A DNA stretch of 64,000 bases from Halichondria panicea (taxonomy: Eukaryota; Porifera; Demospongiae; Suberitida; Halichondriidae), in contig NC_087391.1 of NCBI RefSeq assembly GCF_963675165.1, forward strand, positions 3,832,646-3,896,645, written 5' to 3'. The notes below the pieces were generated by a model, which made no database searches, had not been told where the DNA came from, and saw only the letters and a program-made list of their open reading frames with translations. Of the stretch, positions 51,625 to 62,061 are shown one piece after another. A program made the position numbers and the translations under genes. Numbering within the stretch: the stretch's first letter is position 1; every line of letters begins with the position of its first letter.

Positions 51625-54600
51625 ATGGATGTGATGCAAACTCTAGACGTAGTAGACGGTCCTTATGAGGAAGAGGACTCTTGTGAAGATGATGAGGGTG
51701 TGTGGGGCCGGCTATTCCCTCTCAGAAAAGAGTTTGTGGCTCTGAGTGAGTTATGTGCATTCTTTTCATATGGGTATCTACATGTACATATGAAAGGACG
51801 AATCTCATGATACGGGATTGGATGTGGAAACGCCCTAATTTGTATACCTTGCTAACCTGAACCCCTCTCTTCCCCAATTACATCTGGTGCCGTATATATG
51901 CCACTTAGTCCCAAACTTATCAAACTGAAATTCTAAATGCAATTTTCGTGCTAAACATCAGTTGATATGCCTAGTGTGTACCTCACCATGGAAAAGTAGA
52001 ACCCATACATTATTATTTATTGATGATCTGGTTACCCAGCTTGCTTCCCATTGTAGACATGGTGAAAGATGAGTACACTTTTGGAAGGGGTGAGGAATGT
52101 GACTATTGCTTTGAGACCCACGGTAAGTCAAACTCTCACTACCAACAGTTGAGCAAGACACACTTCAGGATCTTTAGGGTATTAAGGAATTCACCATTGT
52201 AACCTCTATAATTCAATGCAATCTCCTTTGTAGGAGAAAGAGAAAAATAATCCTTCTAAGTATATCGTTTTTGTGGAAGATAAAAGGTAAAAACATTTCT
52301 TGCCCGTATGCCTTTGTGCATCATTTCGTTTTGCAGCACTAATGGGACGTTTCTAAAAGGAGAAAAAATTGGTAAAAGATAGAATTGACCTTACATTATA
52401 ATAATAATTATTATTGTCTTGTAGGCAAGAATAAGAAGCAAGTGGTGAACAGTGATGATGAACTTGCTCTAGCACTAAAGAAGAATAAAGGTATATATAC
52501 TGTATTTTTATGTGCTATTAATATGATTTTTTTTTTTACATATTCCTGTGATTGTGCCTCGGTGCGCATGCGCAAGCAAGGTATACAGTTGTGTGTGTGT
52601 GTGTGTGTAGTTAGGCTGCTACAGCTGCTCAAGGATCAATGAAGTGGCAAGTAAGAGTTTCTATAGGCTTCTTGTCATGTTCTCTTGGATTTAATTTCGT
52701 GGATTTGCAAAATAAAGCTTTGTTCTCGAGTTATGCTTAGTTTTGCTTACTTGAAATGCCATTGCAGCCTTTTCAGAAGAGACCAAACTTGTTTACCGAG
52801 TGTTGCTATTCTACTTAGTAGTTAGCTCTGCACTAGAACGCTAGCTATTGATAGCTGCAAGAGTGAGAAGAGAGCTGCAAGGCTCTGCTGAAGGCAGCCA
52901 TTAATTTTACACTTTAACTTTTGGCATCGATCGTTTTTAACAACAATCACGGTCGATCATTACCCACTCTTAGAATTTGCATGCAGCAAAATTGATATAG
53001 TAGCTTTATGTTATGTAGCTTTGGCATCTCCACCGAGGCATCAGCACTTGCGGTGCTTTCATTTATTATTAGTAATTAAGAACTGCCGGTCAAATTAGTA
53101 TGCTTTGTTGGCGGTGGAATTTTTTTGCAACTTCGTTATACTATTGTTTTGCAGCTTTTATCTTTAATGACTGCGCTGTCACCTCAACCTCAGACTCTTT
53201 ACCACAAGTAAGGGGTGTGGCCTCTGTTGTGTGGTGTATTCGACAATACCTCCCTCCATTGCAGGAACTCACAGAGAAATACACAATGTCGAAACAACTA
53301 GGCAGGTATGTATTGTACACACCTTCAGTGAGGCTATGTAGTTTGTAGGCTTAGCTACATAACAGTGCAGGGCTGCATCCAGGATTTTGGATCAGGGGGG
53401 GGGGCGAAATGAGCAAATTAAAATGTAAGAGGGGCGAAGTCATCATAATAATAGCAGTACAAATGAATCTGCCAGATCGTAGGGGTGGCAAATTACCCCC
53501 CTCGCCCCCCCCCCCCTCAATGCAGCCCTGCAGAGTCTTGTAACAATTGTCTTACTTTGCCAACAATATTACTTTGTACGCCACTGATGATTCTGTATAC
53601 ACTAAAAGGTCAGTATTGGTCACTGACAGAACTCTACTGTACATACGTCATGTGACCCCCCCCCCCTACCCCAGAGGTGCGTGTGGTGAGGTGAAGCTAG
53701 TATTTGAAAAAGAGACGTGTATGAAGTACGCTGTCAAGATAATTAATAAAAATACCTTTTCTGTCGGGGTAAGTCCACTAGTTTCAGTGTGTGTATTTTT
53801 TTACTTGCTTTTTTTCAGCCGCTGGGTAGATCAGTGAAAGATGAAGTCAAGATACTCCAAGCCTTAAAGCATGTAAGAACCTGTGTAACGGTTACACTGT
53901 GTGTTAGAAAAACTGTGCTACCACTACAGGCCAAGTTGTTTCTATAGTAACGTAGGTCAACGACTAGGGATGCGGCGATTATGCGAGCATAATTTTGAGA
54001 ATAATAGGTAGCTTGCAGCATTGGGAATTATACTGGAATAAACGGTAGAGTGGGTGGGAATAATTATGCCACGTGGCTAGCATTCTAAATAAAGCACTAA
54101 AGCTATCTTTGTCATGGAATCTGAATTATCTGATCAAGAGAGTAGCACAGCCAGGCCCAGTACTACCACTTGTGGCACAACAGACACTGAAACTGAAGCC
54201 AGCTCAAGCTCCAACCCCCCAAGGCCTGTTATATCCATGCTGGATAGACTCAGAGCACCTACTTTGGCTGATATCTCAAGATCTCGCAAGACAAAAAGTA
54301 ATCCACCACCGAAAGGAAAGCGTAGATGTATGGGAACTCTCCATTCTGACCCCAAGGGAGTTTCTCCAGCCCAACGAATAAAAGAATATAGTGAGGAACC
54401 CTTTTTGATTTCAAACTCTCGACTCTTTTGCTCTGCATGTAGAGAAGAACTAAGCTTAAAACGCAGTGTTATTAACAACCATATCCAGTCAGGGAAACAT
54501 AACAATGGTATAGAGAAGTTGAAAACCAAAGAACTTAAAGAGAAACATATTGCTGACATGCTGATAGAGCACAACCAAGAAGAACACCTCAGGGGAGAGA

Positions 54601-57600
54601 CATTACCTGAGCAACAGCAGGTGTATCGGGTTAAGGTAGTCACTACATTCCTTAAGGCTGGTGTACCCCTTAGCAAGATTGAGCTATTTCGAGATCTACT
54701 CGAAGAGAATGCATACCGTCTCACTGATCGTAGAAATATGCTTGATTACGTACCATTCATACTCAAAGATGAAGAAAAAACTATTCGCCAGGAGATTAAA
54801 GGAAAGAATGTGTCTGTTATCTTTGATGGTACCTCTCGTCTTGGGGAAGCCCTGGCTGTATTACTGCGATATATGGATGATGAATTCACCTTACAACAAC
54901 GTCTTATAAGAGTACAGATGCTGTCTAAGTCTTTAACAGGAGAGGAAATAGCCAGAGAGCTACTCACGGTGCTTTCAGTCACTTATAGTATCCATCCAAA
55001 CAACCTCCTAGCCGCTATGAGAGACAGAGCTTCAACCAACAATGTTGCCATGCGAACCTTGTCTGTTATCTATCCCAATGTAGTGGACATTGGATGCTTT
55101 TCTCACACAATTGACCATGTTGGCAGCAAATTCAAAACACCTGTGTTAGTGGATTTTACCTCTTCATGGATATCTCTCTTTTCCCATAGCCCTAAATGCA
55201 GACTGCTATGGAAGACTCGTACTGGCAGGAGCATGAAAAGCTATTCCAGTACTCGATGGTGGAGCAAGTGGGAAGTTATGAAACAAAATTAATGATGCTC
55301 TTCTTTGGTGATATTGAACCATTTTTAACCGAAAACGAAGACATTGGAATGGCTCTAAGACCCAAGCTATTGGCCGTTTTGAACACTTCACAAAAATGTA
55401 CCTGCCTTCGCATTGAACTAGCAGCTACAGTGGACTGGGGTGAGCCGTTTGTTAAGGCGTGCTATTATCTGGAAGGAGATGGCCCATTAGCTGTCGATTG
55501 TTACGAAGCTATGGATAAAATCATAATCGGAATACGCACGGAGTACACCCCCAATGTCCGAGCAGTTGCTCAGTTGCTGTCTGGAAAGCCTCCTACTGAT
55601 CCTGCTCATGAAGCCTGGGTCTCATATGCTAAAGACTGTGTTCAACCAGGATTGGATTACTTTCAAAGGCAATTGGATACGAGTTTAAAAAGATCTTTAG
55701 AGGTATTCAACGGTTGCCGTCTGTTTTCACCCTCAAAAGTGCATACTATGCAGCCCAACGCCTCAGCAGTCGACCAAGCTCTTAGTAAAGTACCCTTCTT
55801 GAACTCAATGCAACAGCTAAATGAACTCAAGGTAGAGTTACCAGCATATATAGCAAGGGCAGCAGATACTGACGAACAGTTTAACATTTTAGAGTGGTGG
55901 AAACGAAATTCATCTCACTTACCCAAGTGGTCAGCTGCAGCAAGAAGAATATTCCTAATACAGCCGTCATCTGCTGCATCAGAAAGGGTTTTTTCCTTGC
56001 TAAATAATTCGTTTGGTGATCAACAAGAGAATGCCCTTCAAGATTATGTTGAATCTTCACTCATGTTACAATATAATAAAAGATGATTTTTATGATTTCA
56101 ATGAAGAATAATAATATTTTTATGAGAATAATGGGCTGAATCACTGAGAATAATAGGCTGTAGCTTGGGAATTAGAGAATAGAATAATCGGTAAAATTTG
56201 GAGCATAATAGCCTCAAGCCTATCAACGACTAGGTGTTGACAGTGTAGTGTACCTTATTGCACTTTTAATTCCCCTAAAATTAGAAGTCTTAACAATTCT
56301 TCATTGTATGGTAAAGGTCACCAAAAAAGACTAGAGACTACTACTGGTGGTGGCAATTGTCTTGTTACAGTTTGTTCCTCCGATGCAGCCGTGTGTGATC
56401 CACATAGAGGACGTGATCGACAGTCCGAATGCACTCTACATCGTACTGGAATTGTAAGTGTCCCCTTCTTTGTCCCCATAAGTGGCCGGTACATTGTATA
56501 TACATGATTGTAGGTATGTTCCTGATATATTTATTAATTAAGGCACACTAATAGACCAGATCCCACTCTCTCCCGTGGTGGGCCCTGGGGGACATGTGTG
56601 CTATAGTGACGGGCGGCTTTAAAACAGCTGTGTTTATCACACCACACACTGCTACTCAATAGCTATCCAACATTGACTTGTGACTTGTGCCATGCGTTAT
56701 TTCATTTAAATGGTAAAACCATCCATTGCAAAAGCTTCCAAGGACGTGCAAATTGGTATTATGGCAATCTGCACGGCAATTAAACTTATTTTGTGCCAAC
56801 AGAAGATCGTTTTAATGTGTTACTGAATATGTGTGAGCAATACTATGCCCCTTTACTCAATTGAATGAGTCTTGGCGTAGAATGAGCTGTTTGTGTCTTT
56901 GTTTGAAGCTGTTCCATCCTCAGGGCGGAGGGCGGTGAATTGTTTGAAAAAGTGATAGAGTGTGGCACGTTTAGCGAGCCCCTAGCCAAGCTATACTTTT
57001 ACCAGCTGATATCTTCTGTCAAGGTACAGTATATAGTTGCCATTGTAATAATGGTTTTGGTTTCATGCTATCTCCATTCACAGTACCTCCATGACCAGGG
57101 AATAACTCATAGAGACCTTAAAGTAAGTTTTGATACACTGTATACGTAGCAGGGCGTATGCAATGGTTCTATCTGATGTAGTATTACAGTTCAAATAACG
57201 TCGTCATGTATATAATTATGAGATATTTAAATCTAAAGGCACACTAATAGACCAGATCCCACTCTCTCCCGTGGTGGGCCCTGGGGGACATGTGTGCTAT
57301 AGTGACGGGCGGCTCTAAAACAGCTGTGTGTATCACACCACACACTGCTACTCAATAGCTACCCAACATTGGCTATGTTCAACAAAAATGCTTTGTGCCA
57401 TGCGTCATTTCAAAAGCATTATAGCAATCAAACTGATCTGTATACACTACCCTTCTTCAGATTTACTTCTTTACAATTATGTTCTCCAGCCTGAAAATGT
57501 GCTTCTTGCCAACGATGATGACGAGACGTTGATTAAAGTGACCGACTTTGGCCTGTCAAAATTTGTGGGAGAAAATTCTCTCATGCAGACACTGTGTGGT

Positions 57601-58657
57601 ACCCCTAGCTACCTAGCCCCTGAGGTGCTGCAGACAGCTGGCACTGGCGGATACACCAAGGAAGTGGACTGTTGGAGTGTGGGTGTCATCCTCTACATCA
57701 TGTGAGTGCATGGAGACGGTTAGAAACATCTCATAGGAAGCAACGACTGTTTGTGTTTGAATTATAGCCTCACTCTCATCGTCTCACCCCCACACACAAA
57801 GGTTGGGAGGCTACTCTCCTTTCTCAGACGATAAGTACACTTTACACGATCAAATCTGCCAAGGTCGCTATTCTTTCCCTGATAAGTTCTGGAAGAAAGT
57901 CTCGAAAGATGGCATTGACATGATCAAGCGATTACTGACGCTCGATCCCAAATCTCGTATCACAAGTGCAGCTGCTCTTGAGCACCCCTGGCTACAGGAT
58001 GAAGAGATTATTGCCAAGGCTGAGAAGCTAATGAGCCGTTGTAACTTCAAACCCAATGCTAAACCCTCTAGCATGTGTCCACCAGCTCTTCCTGCGGTTA
58101 GTTTATGTCAGATTTTCATAATTACGACGAATGCTTTCCATGCAGTCGTTTTCCTGTAAGATTTCCCTAAACATACATTCAAGCACAAGTTTTTTACGAA
58201 CCCTACCCTAGTAAAAGCAACATTTCTTGTACAGCCCCTAGTACATGTAACAGACAAGTTGACAGGCATTTTAATCCTTGTAGGGCTACAATGTACATTG
58301 TAACTGAGTCAAGCTATATACCTTAACCCTCCTATAGCACATGTACAACATTATGGCAAATGGTGTCAAAACTCTAACATAATCTGTCATTTTGCAATGC
58401 AATGCAATAATTAATTGTGGGTGTATGGTTAGGTAGCATTACGATGTTTCTCATTTTGTTCATAGACTCGAAAGAGGTCTGCTCCGAACAGTGATGATGA
58501 GGGTGTAGCTAAACCAGCCAAGCGAGCCACTGTGGACACTCTTTCCCCAACAGAAGAAGCACCCTCCACCACCGAGCTATGTGCTGAGTCAGTGAATAGA
58601 CTTAATAAGAACAAATCTAGTGATAGTACTTGCTCAGTTACATCTAATGAACGTTAA
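51625..58657 (+). CDS. CHEK2: Checkpoint kinase CHK2 (FHA plus Ser/Thr kinase)
   Basis: Exons 51625-51745, 52057-52178, 52234-52286, 52337-52371, 52425-52490, 53155-53207, 53265-53305, 53675-53768, 53819-53872, 56389-56453, 56924-57023, 57084-57122, 57490-57701, 57802-58096 and 58466-58657; 513 residues (human 543). FHA domain, about 25-145: [25 protein letters not shown]. Kinase, about 165-435: LGRGACGEV, catalytic lysine in [26 protein letters not shown], and an activation loop [16 protein letters not shown] with both threonines matching human T383 and T387. The basic tail (TRKRSAP, KPAKRA) suits nuclear import. CHK2 relays DNA double-strand break signals. The visible N-terminus has no SQ or TQ. 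A hAT transposon sits in the intron after 53872. Confidence 0.95.
52550..53070 (-). repeat. Dispersed repeat family R1, copy 3 (CHK2 intron, reverse)
   Basis: Reverse-complement match to 5005-5640, from GCGCATGCGCAAGC at its low end to CGGTGCTTTCATT at its high end, including CTATAGGCTTCTTG and the GT-rich run. Confidence 0.75.
53368..53530. mobile_element. CAGGG-type MITE in a CHK2 intron
   Basis: The ends CAGGGCTGCATCCAGG and AATGCAGCCCTG are inverted copies with G-rich and C-rich tracts just inside, as in the AHSA1 intron elements. It lies just before CHK2 exon 8. Confidence 0.65.
53965..56222 (+). mobile_element. hAT-superfamily DNA transposon, 2,258 bp, in a CHK2 intron
   Basis: The ends TAGGGATGCGGCGATTATGC and the inverted TAGGCTTGAGGCTATTATGC form imperfect inverted repeats. 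An exact 8-bp duplication, TCAACGAC, flanks both sides (53957-53964 and 56223-56230), the hAT hallmark. Subterminal GAGAATAATAGG words occur at both ends. It encodes the broken transposase listed next. Splice sites of the host intron are intact, so it should be spliced out of CHK2. Confidence 0.93.
54114..56086 (+). pseudogene. hAT transposase, frameshifted
   Basis: Two frames together span a full transposase of about 650 residues: 54114-55292 and an overlapping frame readable to 56086. The first holds a BED-type zinc finger (CSACREE then NNHIQSGKH, about residues 106-130) and the start of the RNase H-like catalytic region ([38 protein letters not shown]). The second ends with the hAT dimerisation domain ([20 protein letters not shown], then RVFSLLNN). 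The frames switch by one base near 55280-55290, next to an A-rich run. Apart from this both frames are open, so the lesion is recent, or a sequencing error in the run. It probably cannot make active transposase. Confidence 0.85.
56541..56665 (+). repeat. Dispersed repeat family R2, CHK2 intron copy 1
   Basis: AGGCACACTAATAGACCAGA through ACTGCTACTCAATAGCTA, almost identical to 57237-57365. A diverged relative lies at 11553-11630. Confidence 0.8.
57237..57365 (+). repeat. Dispersed repeat family R2, CHK2 intron copy 2
   Basis: Second near-identical copy, same orientation, about 700 bp downstream. The similarity fades shortly after CCCAACATTG. No inverted ends and no open frame. Confidence 0.8.
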
Positions 58658-58682
58658 AAGTTAATAATTTTATACAGACAAT

Positions 58683-58688
58683 CAATAA
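58683..58688 (+). terminator. Poly(A) signal of CHK2
   Basis: AATAAA lies about 26 bp after the CHK2 stop codon and before the eL30 start at 58832. Confidence 0.5.
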
Positions 58689-58831
58689 ACTTTGAACTCT
58701 AATGCAGAATAGCGCATGCGCATCAAGTTTCACAACCACCACGTGTGAGCTACTAGTGAAGAACATCTCTTGTGTGTTTGTGTTATAGTGTTTGAATTGT
58801 AAAGCCGGAGTACAGTTGTTTGAGTACTGAG

Positions 58832-60063
58832 ATGGCACCAGGCGTTTCTAAACAGGTATGAATCTTCCTCACCCACACTGCACTAGGTGGTGATCGACTC
58901 TCACACCAGAGCTGAAAATATATAATGGGTAACCTTTTTTATTTTATTTTATTCTTCTTAGAACCTTTGTGTGCGTGTATTTCTGTACTGTCATGTTTTG
59001 ATAATAAAGCTTAAGTTTTGTAATCTGTATCTACTGAAATCGTATTAATTTTTGAGAGTGTTTTCCTCCCTCTAGAAAAAGGCCATGGAGAGCATCAACT
59101 CTCGTTTGGCTCTGGTCATGAAGAGTGGTAAATATACTCTTGGATATCGCTCGACAATCAAGAGTCTTCGACTGGGCAAAGCCAAACTGGTCATCCTTGC
59201 TTCGAACGCCCCTCCCCTCAGGTACGTAGGTATGGCCGGGTGTAAAAGAGTGGTGGTGGTGGGGAGTGACTATCCATTTTAAAAAGAAATGGGTCTCTTT
59301 GATAGGTCTAACAGTTTAGAATATGCGAAAGGTAGAGAAGCTTGTGCAGAAGTGGGGGTTCCACCGCAGAACCATTGACCGTGCCCACAATTGTTTCCAC
59401 CCTAAAGCCGTGTATCTCATAGGAGGGTTAACAAATTCAAACACAAATTTACCTTCTCTCTATAATCTGCTGATTTGTGCAGATTTCTGCAACAAGCTCT
59501 CACCCACTGACCTGAATTTTGGCGCCTTTTTCCCCATTGATAACCCAATCCAGCCACACACAACACCCCCTGAACGCCAGCTGAGTAACGTTACTTTTTT
59601 AATCTCCAACTGTCACAGATCGACTTTCGCTATTCCGGCTCTTTGAAGTACGGCCACCTCAATAATTAGACTTTATAGCCAGCAGGAGTGCTGCAAGTTA
59701 GATAGCTTTAGTTTTAGATAGCTAGATATAGAACAGTGTGCAACTATTCAGTTGCACACTGTTCTATATAGCTAGCTCGCATGCAGCTGCATGCTTGTTC
59801 TACGGACGCTTTTCGTACTCAATAAAGATCTGTACCCAGACAATTACCAAAATAATAATTGTTCTTTCATCCACTGCAGGAAGAGTGAGATAGAGTACTA
59901 TGCTATGCTGGCCAAGACTGGTGTGCATTATTACAGTGGTGACAATGTGTCACTGGGAACAGCTTGTGGCAAGTATTTCCGTGTAAGCACCCTCTCCATA
60001 ATTGACCCCGGGGACTCTGACATCATACGCACGGTACCGGCTGATTCAGGCAAGAAAGAATGA
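58832..60063 (+). CDS. RPL30: Ribosomal protein eL30
   Basis: Exons 58832-58855, 59076-59221 and 59880-60063; 117 residues (human 115). The match to eL30 is clear in [68 protein letters not shown] and [11 protein letters not shown]. The first exon (MAPGVSKQ) differs from the basic vertebrate N-terminus, as expected for this variable end. It is part of the large ribosomal subunit. The start lies only 174 bp after the CHK2 stop. Intron 2 contains a perfect short hairpin. Confidence 0.95.
59721..59772. other. Near-perfect hairpin in eL30 intron 2
   Basis: Arms TATAGAACAGTGTGCAACT (59727-59745) and the exact inverse AGTTGCACACTGTTCTATA (59750-59768) are separated by ATTC, and pairing extends outward with one mismatch (GCTAGA against TATAGC). 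It may be a small foldback element or an RNA hairpin. Ribosomal-protein introns often host small nucleolar RNAs, but I see no C/D or H/ACA boxes. Confidence 0.7.
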
Positions 60064-60220
60064 ACTGGTTGAACTGTTGTGTGAAGATTTTTTGTTGTAC
60101 CTTTTTCTGATGTGTATAAATGAAACAGCATGCCATAAACAAATCAAAGACATAAAAATTTTAATAATGGGTAAGGGTCGTGGGGGAGTGTTGTGTAAGA
60201 GCTAGAGGTCAGGAAAATTA

Positions 60221-62024
60221 ATGGAGAAACCTAAGATCAAGAAGCCCTGCTACAGCCTGTATGGATGGTGGTACAGTAAGATACCTCCAACTTGGATGGT
60301 CATCACTGGAGCATTGATTGTGCAGGTACAGATCAGTGGTTTAATATTGTAGCTCCATTTATTTAATAATTAAATACTAACAAAAACCTGCTAATAGAAT
60401 ACCTCAAGGCATGTTTTCTCTAGAGCTGATGGCTAGAAAGGATCTTCTTCTGGGGGGCAAAAAGATCTGGAGTGCACACACTACAACTTTTCAGAGCATG
60501 TCATGTGATATGATTGGCCACTCAGCTTACTAATGTAGATCGAATTGTTACTCAGCTGGTTCCATTAATTTTTGATGACGCCGCATTTCATTTAGCTCTA
60601 TCCACATTCCACTATAAATGTTGCAAGAGTCCAGACTTATTCAGTCTCTCCTTAACTATTTCCCTGAGAATACAGTATTTTGACAATTAATAATAAAAAA
60701 GGCAGAGAGGTCGAATTTCACAATGGCTTTCAATTCTGCTTCCGGCTTTGCAGCTATTTTCACTCTGGTATATATTAGGCTACCGGTAACCACAGAAAAT
60801 CAATTATCAACTTCGTAAGAAGATTTGCTATGCAATTGCTACATGTATACAAAAGACTGCGACAGCCTTTTTAATATGTAAAACCTCCCATAAATGATAA
60901 TAATAATTACTAATCCACGAATCAAATCCGAGCAAACGTGGCTATAGAAACTGGTCGTTTTTTTAGTCGCATTCCAAGTGTTGAGCAGGTACAGCTGGGA
61001 TACACACACACACTGTTGTCTTTACCGTATTCCCCTGTGACTGCCCCCCCCCCCCCGAGGCATAATAATCAGTCACATGCAGTGTCAGGTAATACGTTTC
61101 CTACAGGTCGGGTTCGGGCTGTATCCTGTAATTGTGAAGAAGTTTGCCGCTGGAGTGAAAGCCGATCCGCTAGTGCTGAGCTTTTACAGGTGAGCCCGTG
61201 GGGGCAAATCCCAAACAAAATTTTTGGCCTAACTCTTCAGAATCCCAATTTTGCTGTACAATTAGTGTATGAATTGATTATGTTCTCCCTATCGCAGAGA
61301 TGCGTTGTGTTCGCCAGTGCTGTTCCTATGTGCTATCATTGCTGAGAGAAAGATTCTCATCCCAGGGTTCAAAATGCTTGTTGTGAGTGTATTATTAAAT
61401 TGTCAACCTCTTGTGCTTACTATATTACTAGAATATTTTTCGGGTGAAAACCTTTGCGAATGAGCCAAATTAGCAGAAAATTTGACCCTTTTGCGATCTA
61501 ACTATTGCGTTCTCGTATGTATTTACTAGTAATAATTTAGGATTTTATTGTTGCGAATTGATCAACCCTCGCAAAATTCGCAAATGTTTGATGCTCACAA
61601 AACATTCTAGTAATACGGTATTAAATTAATGTTATTCATCTAAAGTGACTGCATTCATCTACTGTATTACATTTCAGGTCCTTATTCTACTGGGCTTGGT
61701 AGGAATGTTCGGAAATCAGGTAACAAACTTGAAATGTGGTGGTGCAATCTAATGAACGTAATCGTAAATCTACTCAAGTTTGACCAACCTAGTGACTTAT
61801 AGTCGACTCACTCTGCAGTTGTTGTACATTCTTGGGGTGTACTGGGCGGGGCCAGACATTGCCAGTGCTTTCCAGCCCATCATTCCAGTGTGGACAGCCA
61901 TCCTCGCACTGCTCACTTGCACAGAGAAAATACCCTCCCCATTTAATGTGAGTGACTCATTCGAATTCCATTAGAAAATCAAAATGTGTGTGCTATTAAT
62001 GAAAATAAAGTAATAATAATAATA

Positions 62025-62061
<37 letters not shown>

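Noticed and set aside
52123-52128. GTAAGT inside the CHK2 FHA region read as a splice donor
   Set aside because: The open frame continues through it into SKTHFRIFR, which matches CHK2. Splicing there would remove an essential part of the FHA domain.
53368-53530. G and C homopolymer runs considered as G-quadruplex regulatory sites
   Set aside because: They lie just inside MITE ends of the CAGGG type, as in the AHSA1 introns, so they belong to the element.
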